Source: Kiritimatiellia bacterium (GTDB lineage Bacteria > Verrucomicrobiota > Kiritimatiellia > RFP12 > UBA1067). From it: DNA of 53,016 nt. Where the stretch lies: positions 1 through 53,016 of the forward strand of contig JAFRBA010000138.1 of assembly GCA_017405115.1 (NCBI GenBank). Direction: 5' to 3'. Both the position numbers and the translations under genes were made by a program. Below, piece after piece: positions 32,656 through 41,445 of this stretch (the first letter of the stretch is position 1; every line of letters begins with the position of its first letter). The notes beneath the pieces were generated by a model. It was not told the DNA's origin. It saw only the letters and a program-made list of their open reading frames with translations, and did not search any database.

Positions 32656-34068
32656 TCACGCCTTGCGGCTGTGCTTGAGGACAAGGGGCTTCCCTCGCAT
32701 CCCGAACGAGTTCATCGGCGTCACGGAAATGTGGAACGTCGCCTCGGGGAGCTCGCACATTCCGAACACGCAGCTCGGCGCCTCCACGGCACGCCTGACG
32801 TTCTTGTGCGCGCCTGGCTGGTAGACGCGCTTCGTGGCCATCCGAAGCTTGACGTCCGCCTCGATGCAGTCGACGGCCACCTCGTAGTCGAATACGCGGG
32901 AGAGGTCGTCCGCGCCGACGGCGGCCGGGAACTTGACGACGAGCTGGCGCTCCTTCTCCGGCGTGCGAGTGCGCGTCTTCGGCGACATCCCGTCGCGCTC
33001 CTCCAGCGTGATCTTCGCGCCCTCGGGGAACTCCGGCGCGGCGGCCTTCGCCATGCGGGACGCAAACGAGTACTCGCGAACGCCCTCCTTCGAGCTCAGC
33101 ACCGGAACAACCCAGTCGTCGCCCAGCTTCTCGTTGTCGGCGAAGTCGTACCTCTCGAAGACCATCCTGTCGTCCCAGACGCTCATGACCATCCCCTGCG
33201 ATCCCCAGAACATATTGGGCATGCGCCTGCCGAGGCCGAGCTCGTTGCCGTAGTTCTCGCGTCCGCTCGGCAGCGACAGCCACCTGAGCGCCGCCGTGCC
33301 GATCGAAGTGAACGAACCCTGCCAGACGCTCCGCTGGTCGGTGAGCGAGTAGTGCGTGTGGCCGGAGAACGCGACGGCGTTCGGCCAGTCGGCGAGCACC
33401 TTGTCCGTCGGGCCGCCATCCCACTGGTGCCACGTCCAGGATCCGTAGCATGTTTTCTGCGGATGCGCGTGCTGCGTGTAGAAGAAGGGGCGGCCGTTAT
33501 CCAGCTTTGCCCGGTTCGCGGCGAGGAACGCGCGGAAGTCCTTCTCGTTGAACCACTCTGCCCAGTGCGCGCCGACGAACGAGTATCCCTTCACGGTCTT
33601 GACGAAGAACGGGCTCCACTCCTCGCCGAACAGCTCCTTCCAGTTCTTCTTCACGTCGAGGTAGAGGCCGTCGGCATATCCCGGGTTCTCCAGTTCGCCC
33701 TTCTTCTTCGCCTGTTCGAAGTAGACCTTCTCGTGGTTGCCGGTGACGAACACCCTCTCCGGCGCATGCGCGTCCCTGCCGAAGACCTCGTTCCAGGCGG
33801 CGACCACCACGCGCATTTCCGTCATGGTCCCGCCGTTGGTGAGGTCGCCCGCGATCAGCACGGCGTCGACGCGTTCCCTCTTGAAGAACTCCAGCACGTG
33901 CTTGAACGTGTCGATCGCGCCCTGGCTCTGGTGTTTCTCGGGCTGGCTGAGGTGTATGTCGCTCAAGATGCCGACCTTAAGGTTCGGCAGCCCAAGCGTC
34001 TTGCCCGCGAACGCCGCCGCCCCGGCGCTCGCCGCAAGCGACCCTATGAAGCATCTTCTCGTCGTCAT
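32656..34068 (-). CDS. Tat-exported calcineurin-like metallophosphoesterase (locus 2)
   Basis: TTRRCFIGSLAASAGAAAFAG is a twin-arginine type signal. The phosphoesterase core shows ILSDIHLS, GDLTNGG, TGNHEKVYF, a TQHAHP segment and SGHTHYS. The C-terminal 130 residues are beta-rich (VKFPAAVGADDLSRVFDYEV). Two-metal phosphatase chemistry is expected; the substrate is unknown. It lies 21 bases after the DUF4838 gene, in the same arrangement as its relative in locus 1, although the two proteins are only distantly similar. Confidence 0.85.
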   Translation of the reverse strand: MTTRRCFIGSLAASAGAAAFAGKTLGLPNLKVGILSDIHLSQPEKHQSQGAIDTFKHVLEFFKRERVDAVLIAGDLTNGGTMTEMRVVVAAWNEVFGRDAHAPERVFVTGNHEKVYFEQAKKKGELENPGYADGLYLDVKKNWKELFGEEWSPFFVKTVKGYSFVGAHWAEWFNEKDFRAFLAANRAKLDNGRPFFYTQHAHPQKTCYGSWTWHQWDGGPTDKVLADWPNAVAFSGHTHYSLTDQRSVWQGSFTSIGTAALRWLSLPSGRENYGNELGLGRRMPNMFWGSQGMVMSVWDDRMVFERYDFADNEKLGDDWVVPVLSSKEGVREYSFASRMAKAAAPEFPEGAKITLEERDGMSPKTRTRTPEKERQLVVKFPAAVGADDLSRVFDYEVAVDCIEADVKLRMATKRVYQPGAHKNVRRAVEAPSCVFGMCELPEATFHISVTPMNSFGMRGKPLVLKHSRKA

Positions 34069-34089
34069 TTCAGTCTTTCCTCCTGTTGT

Positions 34090-36663
34090 TCAGTGCATGA
34101 GCTTGACGTCCCCGAACAGCGAGCGCTGGTGATGTCCGCCACCGCCCCAGCTCGAGAACTCCGCCTTAAGCTCGCCGTGGGAATGGACTTCGCGCACCGC
34201 GAGCAGGCGGAGGGCGTCGTTCTTGAGTATGTCCACGTTCAGCGTCTTCAGCGGAATCGACACGACTGCCTCCCAGCCGCCCGCGTCGCGGCGCGTCTTT
34301 GCGTCCCACTCTCCGTTCCACGCGATTCCCGCGTTCTTGCGCCAGTCGAAGCGCTGAGCGTCCGGCGCGACGCCGAAGAGGAAATACTCTTCCGCCTGCG
34401 TCGGGTCGTCGACGAAGACCTCGAGGTGGTCGGCGACGATCAGCCGCTCCTTTCCGTCCGGCGGCACGGGGATCACCGGCAGCTGCGCACAGCTCCTGTC
34501 TTCGCACCGGAACTTCAGGTAGAGCGTCTTTGTGTCGTGGAACGCGAGCATCTGCGTAGCGCTCGCCGCCGGGCGCCCGCGGTTCCTGCGGTCCACGACC
34601 GTGAACGGCTGGAACTTCGCGGACTGCCTCCACACGGCGTCGTCGAAGCCCGGCGCACCGTCGACTCGCACGAGCGGCAGGGCGATCTTCGGGTTCTTGA
34701 TGGACTTCGCGTCTGCGACAAGCGACATGAGCCTCTGGCGCAGACGCTCCACGAGAACCTTGGCCTTCGGATGCCGCGCGGCCGCGACTGCCCTGTCAAG
34801 GTACGCGGCAAGCTCCGCGTCGCGTCCGCGGGCGACGATCAGCGACTTCGCAAGCTCCACCGGGTCGTCGCCGAGCGTCGAACGCGCGGGCGATGCAAAC
34901 CACTCGTCGCGTATCATGCCGTATACGCGCTCCACCTCGGGCGCGGCCTCGCGGTAGGCGCGGCGGATGAAGTACTTGCGCAGCCCCTCCACGTCGCGGC
35001 GGCAGTTCCAGTAGAGCCGCGTAATCACCCACTGCTCCATCGCCGACACGTCCCACACGGCCTCGGCATCGCCCCACGGCGAGTTCGGAACGGTCTTGTC
35101 GGACATCGTGTTGTTCTCGCTCGTCATGCCGACGACGTACGGGTTCATCACGGCGAAGTCGAACGCGCGGGTCTCTGCGAGCGGACGCGGGAACCTGATG
35201 CCGAGACCGTGGTAGTCGTACATCTCGACGGTGCCGCACTTGCCGCGCCATCCGGCGAGGCGCCGAAGCCACTTGGCGTTCTCAGGCGCGAAGATCGGGT
35301 CCTTGTCGTTCGCGCGCACGTACGGCGCGAACTCCGGCGTAAGGTTGGTGTCGATATCGCACGGCGGAACGGGCGCGGTGTAGAAGTAGGCGAGCGTATC
35401 AACCTTCATCTGCGGGAACACGGCGTTGAGCCGCCTCACGGCCTTGTTCATGAACGTCCAGAACCGCATCGAGAAGAAGGCGTCGTCCTCCTTCGTCAGC
35501 ACGGTTCCGTCAGGCAGCTTTATGGGCGCGAGGCAGTTGGAGCAGGCGCACGTTGTCATGGTGTCCTCCATGCTGACGTACAGCCTCTCCGTCCCGGCCG
35601 GAGCAAGCCGAGCGCAGTTTATGAGCCTGTCGGAGAACACGTCGAGGGCCTTCGGATACGTGAAGCACGGCATCTTGCGCTTCTCGGGGAACGGCACGCC
35701 GTGCCCGTCGTTGGCGAAGACGAGCGGGTCCGTCTCGTTCGCCAGAAACGAACTGAACATGTGCCCGAAGATGTGCCGCACCGACCACACGCCGTAGCGG
35801 CCCTTCTTCGCGTTCACGTGCGAGATGTCGCCGCCGCCACCGCCGTTGAAGAGGTTGCAGCCGTTGCGGCTCATCCACTCCAGCCCGGCGTAGCTGTTCC
35901 ACCCGCGCGCAACGGTGTCGGGCACGGAGACGAAGTCCTTTCCCCAGACGAACGACAGCTCGCCGGGGGACGGCGTGAACACCGTTCCGATCTCCTCGTT
36001 GGGGCGAGCCCAGATGATGTCCGTGTTGTTCTCGAGAAGTGCGAACACGCCGTTCATCGTGCCCTTCGACGTCGTGCCGAACACATGCAGGTGCGTCGGC
36101 CTCTCGGGGTCGAGTCGGATCGCGAAGCCGTCCTTGCCGCAGCCTCCGTCCGTTTCGGCGAGGCGTTGCAGCCAGGCGTTCCCGGCGGACGGCTTCGAGT
36201 AGCCGCACGGGATGAGGCGCTTGCCTATGCAGATGCGGTTCAGCCTGTCGCGCTTGTCGTCGCGCGCGCCCCAGAAGTCGCATATCTTCAGCTCGACGCC
36301 GGTGATCAGCTTTATGTGACCCGCCAGCTCCTCGGCCGCCCGTCTGAGGACAATGTCCTCGCTGCTCGCCGACTCCAGCACGATCGTGGCGGCGGGCTTT
36401 CCGCCGGAGACGACCTTGAACGGCGCGTCGAGTCTGTTGTCCTGCGGCGGCTCCAGGTATCGGCTGGAATCTGAATAGTCGGGCTTTATGGCCGAGCGCC
36501 GAGCTTTCCATGTCTGCATGCGCCTGGCGCATGCAGCGCCGAAGGCAGAGTCGGAAGATAGCTCTTCGGCCGAAAACGGCTCGACGAGCGCAAAGGCTTG
36601 CGATGCCGCGGCAAGAGCAGCCGCAACAACCCACAACTGGTAGTTTCGTTTTGTTAGTCTCAT
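34090..36663 (-). CDS. Secreted DUF4838 protein with CBM9-like C-terminus (locus 2)
   Basis: Signal peptide (NYQLWVVAAALAAASQAFA, residues 7-25). An N-terminal glucuronidase-like alpha/beta domain (LRRAAEELAGHIKLITGVEL) is followed by a DUF4838 barrel with the cysteine pair TCACSNCLAP near 370. The C-terminal 180 residues resemble a family 9 carbohydrate-binding domain (FDDAVWRQSAKFQPF, LYLKFRCED, DHLEVFVDD, AIAWNGEW-like GIAWNGEWDAK). Presumed polysaccharide hydrolase. It overlaps the upstream gene by 4 bases (ATGA). Locus 1 has a paralogous domain layout with a different end domain. Confidence 0.8.
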   Translation of the reverse strand: MRLTKRNYQLWVVAAALAAASQAFALVEPFSAEELSSDSAFGAACARRMQTWKARRSAIKPDYSDSSRYLEPPQDNRLDAPFKVVSGGKPAATIVLESASSEDIVLRRAAEELAGHIKLITGVELKICDFWGARDDKRDRLNRICIGKRLIPCGYSKPSAGNAWLQRLAETDGGCGKDGFAIRLDPERPTHLHVFGTTSKGTMNGVFALLENNTDIIWARPNEEIGTVFTPSPGELSFVWGKDFVSVPDTVARGWNSYAGLEWMSRNGCNLFNGGGGGDISHVNAKKGRYGVWSVRHIFGHMFSSFLANETDPLVFANDGHGVPFPEKRKMPCFTYPKALDVFSDRLINCARLAPAGTERLYVSMEDTMTTCACSNCLAPIKLPDGTVLTKEDDAFFSMRFWTFMNKAVRRLNAVFPQMKVDTLAYFYTAPVPPCDIDTNLTPEFAPYVRANDKDPIFAPENAKWLRRLAGWRGKCGTVEMYDYHGLGIRFPRPLAETRAFDFAVMNPYVVGMTSENNTMSDKTVPNSPWGDAEAVWDVSAMEQWVITRLYWNCRRDVEGLRKYFIRRAYREAAPEVERVYGMIRDEWFASPARSTLGDDPVELAKSLIVARGRDAELAAYLDRAVAAARHPKAKVLVERLRQRLMSLVADAKSIKNPKIALPLVRVDGAPGFDDAVWRQSAKFQPFTVVDRRNRGRPAASATQMLAFHDTKTLYLKFRCEDRSCAQLPVIPVPPDGKERLIVADHLEVFVDDPTQAEEYFLFGVAPDAQRFDWRKNAGIAWNGEWDAKTRRDAGGWEAVVSIPLKTLNVDILKNDALRLLAVREVHSHGELKAEFSSWGGGGHHQRSLFGDVKLMH

Positions 36664-38324
36664 TTCTTCGTCTTCGGTGTTTGCAGGAGTTCCTTCGCGC
36701 CGTCGGGCGCATCGCGAAGCTTAACAAGCTGCACGTCGGCAAACAGGAGCCGTTCCCCCTTCATTTGCCTCGCGGCCAGCCCGAGCACAAGCCCGTTCAC
36801 GTCGTCCGGCACGCGCGCAAGCAGCCAGCCCGTGCGCCAGCCGTCCCTGTCCGGCGCGTCCCACACGGCGCTGACGCCCTTCTTGTCATAGCGCCACCCG
36901 CCATTCATCTGCCAGCTGACGCCCATGCTGCCGCCGACGCCCTTCATCGCGACGCGCGCCCCGTACCACTCGCCCTGCTTCAGTCCGCGCATGGAGAAAT
37001 TAACGCTGCCGTTCCCCACGCCCGTCATCACGCGGCACTCGCCGCGCCCGGCGACAGCCTCCTTTGAAAACGTTCCCTTTACCGTGTTGGTGGACTCGCT
37101 CTGCCAGTTCCACTCCTTCGCCTTCGGGATGATGTCCTCATGCCCGCCGGCGGCGAATCGCCGCTTCACGTAGCCGACGGGGTTCTTGAGCCCCCAGAGG
37201 GTGTCCGAAAGACCCGGCAGGGCGTCCTCGAACGAGCCCTTGCCGTCCCACCAGTCGTCCCACCAGTGTCGGTGGTCCAGCCCCTTCCAGTTTACGAAGT
37301 TGCGGTGTTCGCCCCAGAGCCAGACGTACTCGTCGCACGCCTCGAGCGCCCCGGCGAGGTTCTGCTCGAGATGCGCGAGGCGCGACCCGTTCACGGGGCC
37401 GAAGTACCACACGCTCTTTTCGTCGGCCCAGGCGTACGAGTCGAGGTACTGTCCGACGCTTGTGGAGAGCTGGGCGCGGTACTTCGCGCGATTTCTCTTC
37501 GCGACGAGCGGCAGCACGCCAGAGAGCTCGTAGCGGGCCTGGCGCATGAATTCGCCCTTGTCGGCCCTGAGGCGGTAGTGCTCCGCGCCGTCGACGAGCT
37601 TCACGCCGGGCGGCATCGCGTCGAGGATGCCGTTGAAGAACGCCGGGTACAGGTCGCCGCGCTCGCGCATGAGCCCCACTGGGTCGAGCGAGTCGCGGTA
37701 GCATGTCTCGTGCGAAATGAACTGGAAGGTGAGCCAGACCATGTCAGGGAACGCGCGGAACGCCGCGCCGAACACCTCCGCGCCGCGACGCCGCGCAAGT
37801 GCGCACGCCTCGGCGTAGGGCAGGTCGCCGCCGCGCCGCCATTGGTACTGCCCCTGGTGCCAGTAGTCCTCGAAGTCGGAGACGAGCCCCTTCATTTCGC
37901 CCCTGCGCGCGACCGTCGCGATCACGGCCATGTTCGAGGCGACCTGCGCCCACCTGGCGTCGTCGCGCCAGTCGATCCGCTTCTTCGGCGCACCGCAAGC
38001 GCCTCGCAGCAGGCTTTCGGAAAGCCCCGGCTTCGACGCCATCTCGCGAAGCGCCGGAATCATCCACTCGAAGTCCTCCACGGAGAGAGGCCGTTCGCTG
38101 TTGACCGCCGACGCCGGGCGCGTGCGCCCGCCGTTCTTCGCCTGGAATCGGGGGTAGATGCCGACGCCGTCCGCCCCCGCCTCGTACAGCGCGCCGGCGT
38201 TGCGGACGATCTCGGCGGGCGTGAGGTCGCCCGTGTCCCACCCTATGAATATGAGCTTCTTCGCGGCGCCGGCATCCAACGCCATGACCGCAGCTGCGAC
38301 AACGAAAGCAACTTGCCTTCTCAT
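36660..38324 (-). CDS. Secreted TIM-barrel hydrolase-like protein
   Basis: A signal peptide (RRQVAFVVAAAVMALDAGAA, residues 2-21) precedes a barrel-like region starting KLIFIGWDTGDLTPAEIV, with LYEAGADGVGIYPRF, GLVSDFEDYWHQ and VWLWGEHRNFVNW as successive strand ends. The last 140 residues form a beta-sandwich that may bind carbohydrate. I do not recognise the family; it resembles uncharacterised PVC hydrolases. The start codon overlaps the stop of the regulator gene (ATGA), so it is translated together with the regulator. Confidence 0.6.
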   Translation of the reverse strand: MRRQVAFVVAAAVMALDAGAAKKLIFIGWDTGDLTPAEIVRNAGALYEAGADGVGIYPRFQAKNGGRTRPASAVNSERPLSVEDFEWMIPALREMASKPGLSESLLRGACGAPKKRIDWRDDARWAQVASNMAVIATVARRGEMKGLVSDFEDYWHQGQYQWRRGGDLPYAEACALARRRGAEVFGAAFRAFPDMVWLTFQFISHETCYRDSLDPVGLMRERGDLYPAFFNGILDAMPPGVKLVDGAEHYRLRADKGEFMRQARYELSGVLPLVAKRNRAKYRAQLSTSVGQYLDSYAWADEKSVWYFGPVNGSRLAHLEQNLAGALEACDEYVWLWGEHRNFVNWKGLDHRHWWDDWWDGKGSFEDALPGLSDTLWGLKNPVGYVKRRFAAGGHEDIIPKAKEWNWQSESTNTVKGTFSKEAVAGRGECRVMTGVGNGSVNFSMRGLKQGEWYGARVAMKGVGGSMGVSWQMNGGWRYDKKGVSAVWDAPDRDGWRTGWLLARVPDDVNGLVLGLAARQMKGERLLFADVQLVKLRDAPDGAKELLQTPKTKK

Positions 38325-39475
38325 AACATAGGCCCCCTGTCTTTATGCGCGACCTCCGTGCCACGCAAACCAGCGGGGACAGGGAACGTCCCGCCCCTCA
38401 CATACACGTAATGCGGCAGTCTCAACTCTGGGAATCGTTCGGTCTTGACCCACTCTGTGACGCCTCTCGCGAATTCCGCTGCAGTGGCGGCGGGGTCGCA
38501 CTCAATGCGGGCCAGCGACTTCGTGAGGACCAGCCCGAACCCCTTGTTGTACTGCGTGACGAGCTTCAGGTCTTCGGGTATCCTCACGCCGCTTTCCAGC
38601 AGCGCGGGAATCACGCCGAGTGCCAGATGGTCGTCGGCCACGAACAAGAGGTCGCACAGCGGGCCTTTCTTCATGCGCTCCAGCATGCGGTCGCGACCGA
38701 GCTCCATGAACTGCTTGAGGCCGATGTCGTAGCCGATGGCCTTGCGCCATGCGAAAAGACGCTCTACCGCAATGCCGGACCTCTCAAGCGCCGCGCATGG
38801 ATTGAAGCCGGTCTTCTCGGAATGGGCCAGCCACATTACCGAACGGATGCCAGTGCTGACGCAGTCGGCGACGAAGTCGTCGATGCCCACACACATGTCA
38901 CGCGGACCAGTCCAAAGCATTCGTGGATGCCTTCCCGGCGCGGCGGAGCCAGCCATGACGTACGGTACGTCGTGCGCGTCCATGATCCGCTGGATGCCAG
39001 CCTTCCGCGACAGGCTAGCCGTCACAAGCGCAACGTCGGGGCACTTCGCCAGTTCGCGTTCCAGCCGCTCACGGTCAAACGAGATCAACTTGTCGTGGCT
39101 GTCGTAGGAGAGACCCACGCGGCGACAGTCAATGCGCTCCTCGCCAAGTGCCCTCTGGAACGCGGCGGAGAAGCATGCATTCCCGTACGGCACGCCTGAA
39201 CTCGTGTCTATCTCCAGCACAACGCCGCGCACGGGACGCCGCGAAGGCCTTGCGACAATGCAGCCGAGGCGGGGGCGCGTGACGACGAGCCCCTCGGCGA
39301 CAAGGCGGCGGACTGCGGCCTGGACGACGTTCCGGCTGACGCCGCACGAAGCCATCAACTCCTCGCGCGTCGGGAGACGTTCGCCCTCCTTCCACCTGCC
39401 GAGGCGCACGGCAACCCTAAGAGCGTCGACAAGCTGGTCGGTCAGAGACCGCCCGCACCCGCGGTCGATATCCAT
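38321..39475 (-). CDS. GntR/LacI hybrid transcriptional regulator (locus 2)
   Basis: The start at 39475 follows GGGGAAGGTG. The winged helix (LVDALRVAVRLGRWKEGERLP, SCGVSRNVVQAAVRRLVAEGL) is joined to a LacI-type sensor (VRGVVLEIDTSSGVPYGNACF, DLLFVADDHLALGVIPALL, IPEDLKLVTQYNKG). It is the first gene of locus 2 and overlaps the next gene by 4 bases, so it probably controls the locus including itself. The last 24 residues after RGGTF are encoded by a GGGGACAG-type repeat and look acquired; regulators of this type normally end near that point. Confidence 0.85.
   Translation of the reverse strand: MDIDRGCGRSLTDQLVDALRVAVRLGRWKEGERLPTREELMASCGVSRNVVQAAVRRLVAEGLVVTRPRLGCIVARPSRRPVRGVVLEIDTSSGVPYGNACFSAAFQRALGEERIDCRRVGLSYDSHDKLISFDRERLERELAKCPDVALVTASLSRKAGIQRIMDAHDVPYVMAGSAAPGRHPRMLWTGPRDMCVGIDDFVADCVSTGIRSVMWLAHSEKTGFNPCAALERSGIAVERLFAWRKAIGYDIGLKQFMELGRDRMLERMKKGPLCDLLFVADDHLALGVIPALLESGVRIPEDLKLVTQYNKGFGLVLTKSLARIECDPAATAAEFARGVTEWVKTERFPELRLPHYVYVRGGTFPVPAGLRGTEVAHKDRGPML
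38375..38392 (+). repeat. GGGGACAG-type repeat at the 3' end of the locus 2 regulator
   Basis: GGGGACAGGGAACGTCCC; GGGAC and GTCCC form a small hairpin. It is read as part of the regulator's atypical C-terminus. Confidence 0.55.
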
Positions 39476-39514
39476 CTTCACCTTCCCCATCGGCGCGAAT
39501 GGTATCAAAAACGC

Positions 39515-39973
39515 CTACGGCGCCGCAACCGACGGCCAATGGGTCAAATGGGTCAAATGCCTCCGAGCGGATATCGCCTTGATGTCCTCGACCGCCATCT
39601 CGTTGGCCTCGGAGTGGAAGCCGTAGCACTGGAGAAGAAGGTTCTCGTCGCACTGGGCGTAGATCTGCTTCATGGACTCGCCCGTGAGGTAGTGCCAGTA
39701 GCGGGTGATGTATCCGCCGTACCAGAGCGCCTCGGCGTTGTAGCGCGGCGGGTTCGGATCTGGCTTTATGTCGAACTCCTCGACAACGTCCTCGTATATG
39801 TATTCGATTCCCGCCCACTGGAAATGGTCGAAGGTGGAGTCAAGCCCCGCCGCCGCGCGCGAGTTCATGAATGCGCGAATAAACGCCTTGGCGTCTACGG
39901 GCCGTCTCTCGAGACTCTCGAAAAGCGCCGCCTGCATCTCGCACTGCTGCATCTGGAACACGTCAAGGTTCAT
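39515..39973 (-). CDS. Companion (antitoxin-like) protein of the DUF3990 gene
   Basis: This 152-residue protein has the conserved helical pattern seen in genes paired with DUF3990 or similar toxins in gut bacteria: AFIRAFMNSRAAAGLDSTF, then ALWYGGYITRYWHYLTGESMKQIY. Its ATG overlaps the end of the DUF3990 gene by 11 bases, so the two are coupled. The last residues (HLTHLTHW) come from a TGGGTCAAA tandem repeat and are probably not native. Antitoxin function is inferred from the pairing. Confidence 0.55.
   Translation of the reverse strand: MNLDVFQMQQCEMQAALFESLERRPVDAKAFIRAFMNSRAAAGLDSTFDHFQWAGIEYIYEDVVEEFDIKPDPNPPRYNAEALWYGGYITRYWHYLTGESMKQIYAQCDENLLLQCYGFHSEANEMAVEDIKAISARRHLTHLTHWPSVAAP
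39540..39557 (+). repeat. Two tandem copies of the nonamer TGGGTCAAA
   Basis: Lies in the last codons of the antitoxin-like gene and encodes its HLTHLTH tail on the minus strand. Confidence 0.55.
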
Positions 39974-40607
39974 ACCATTTCCTTCCCGTGTCCCTTTCGA
40001 TGATTTCCTGAAAGCTCATCCCGTCCCGGCGATGGAGGAGGCGTATGCGGTCAACCATTCTGACGGCAACCTTGCGCTGGTTCTCCGATCTGACGCGCAG
40101 CATCTCGCACTCGTTCGGCGAAAGCGACTTTTCGCCAACGATCCTCACGCGGTCGCAGGCCGCCTTCGTGACGGCGCAATACTGGTCGCCAAGGTTTAGC
40201 GCGCGCAACGACTCGACGAGTCCGATGTCGGAGATGAACCCCTGGAAGAACCAGTCCAGCACCACGACCATGCGGTCGTTGGCGATTTTCCCGGCTATCA
40301 CGTCGTTCGCCTGCGCAATAGGCGCGAAGCGTTCGTCGTAATACTCCTTGAACCGTTCGGGAATCGCCCGTCGGTTCCACGCCACGAACATAGCCCATTC
40401 GAGATTCGGTTCAAAGCGATGGACTCTCAACCCATCGACGTCGTAGTCGACCTCATAGAACTTCGGCGACTCGCCGTGGCATATGAGCGTAAGCGGCTGG
40501 GTCTTCTCCGTGCCCATGTAGAATCCGCGCCCGAAATCGCAGACATCGCGGCTTCTCGGCGCGATTTCGCCGATCAATCCAGACTTTGAACCATGATAGA
40601 GCCTCAT
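39963..40607 (-). CDS. DUF3990 protein, putative ADP-ribosyltransferase-like toxin
   Basis: The start at 40607 is preferred because GGAG sits 8 bases before it and a longer start would abut the -10. The N-terminus LYHGSKSGLIGEI ... CDFGRGFYMGT is the DUF3990 signature, which resembles the NAD-binding core of mono-ADP-ribosyltransferases. Residues 70-214 are helical, with a basic tail. Together with the overlapping companion gene it looks like a toxin-antitoxin module with the toxin gene first. The activity is inferred from family resemblance only. Confidence 0.6.
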   Translation of the reverse strand: MRLYHGSKSGLIGEIAPRSRDVCDFGRGFYMGTEKTQPLTLICHGESPKFYEVDYDVDGLRVHRFEPNLEWAMFVAWNRRAIPERFKEYYDERFAPIAQANDVIAGKIANDRMVVVLDWFFQGFISDIGLVESLRALNLGDQYCAVTKAACDRVRIVGEKSLSPNECEMLRVRSENQRKVAVRMVDRIRLLHRRDGMSFQEIIERDTGRKWYEP

Positions 40608-40628
40608 CACGTTGTCTCCATACCGCAT

Positions 40629-40637
40629 ATTATAACA
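40629..40637 (-). promoter_or_regulatory. Extended -10 before the DUF3990 gene
   Basis: TGTTATAAT on the minus strand; 21 bases to the chosen ATG. Confidence 0.5.
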
Positions 40638-40713
40638 TAATTCACCGCCATCTAGCCTGTAGCCGGAGGCTGGAACGCCCGTCTCACGCCCTCGCCCTGG
40701 CGCTCCGCCGTCG

Positions 40714-41445
40714 TCATGTCCGGAGCGAATGCGCCAGCGTCAGGCACCAGACGCGACCTGCGCCGTTCTCCTTCAAAGTGCGCGCGCACTCGGAGAGCGT
40801 GGATCCGGTCGTCATTATGTCGTCCACCACAAGGACAGTCGGCGCAGCGCCCGAAGGGCTCTTGGCGGCGATGCGGCGGCGGCAGGCGAACGTGCCGACG
40901 ACGTTCTCGCGGCGGTCCTCCTCGTCGAGCCCGCCCTGGCGGCGCGGGGAGCCGACGCGCCGGAGCGTGCGCGCGTCAAGGGGAAGCCCGAGTCGCCTTG
41001 CCAGGGGGCGGGCCAGGTAGGCGCACTGGTTGTAGCCGCGGTCGAACCTGTGGGCGAGGGTCGCGGGCATCGGCATCACCACGTCTATCTGCTCGACATG
41101 GAAGCGCGTGCGCGCCACGGCCTCGAGCCAGTCGGCGAAATCGGCGCAGAGCCACAGGTGATTGCGGAACTTGAATGCGTTCACCATCTCGCGTGCGCAC
41201 CCCTCGAAGCGCAACGCGCTTGCGGCTCTGTCGAAGTGCGGCTTCGTGGCACGGCAGTCTTCGCACAGGAACTCGCCGTCGAGGCCGGGTGCGTCGCGCC
41301 CGCATCGCCGGCAGCATCCGTCCGTCGGAAGAAAAGGCAGCCTGTTCAGGCAGTCGGCGCAGACATGGCGCCCTGGCCGGTCGGCCGGACGCCCGCAGAT
41401 CTCGCACGGACGGGGCCAAAGGGCGTCCAGGAGTTCAGCGAGCAA
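40714..41445 (-). CDS. comF: ComF family phosphoribosyltransferase-like protein
   Basis: Two zinc-binding cysteine clusters come first (CEICGRPAD ... CADCL and CCRRCG ... CEDC). The ComF core and a PRPP-binding loop (VLVVDDIMTTGSTL) follow. ComF proteins support DNA uptake in competent bacteria and bind primosomal proteins in some species. The 243-residue length is normal. It overlaps the nucleotidyltransferase gene by 11 bases and ends the transcription unit that begins near 44510. Confidence 0.88.
   Translation of the reverse strand: MLAELLDALWPRPCEICGRPADRPGRHVCADCLNRLPFLPTDGCCRRCGRDAPGLDGEFLCEDCRATKPHFDRAASALRFEGCAREMVNAFKFRNHLWLCADFADWLEAVARTRFHVEQIDVVMPMPATLAHRFDRGYNQCAYLARPLARRLGLPLDARTLRRVGSPRRQGGLDEEDRRENVVGTFACRRRIAAKSPSGAAPTVLVVDDIMTTGSTLSECARTLKENGAGRVWCLTLAHSLRT

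Noticed and set aside
32428..36474. A 1348-codon open frame on the plus strand
   Set aside because: It runs antisense to three well-supported genes (metallophosphoesterase, DUF4838 and part of the beta-helix gene). It is rich in Arg/Val/His/Ala as expected from the shadow of high-GC codons.
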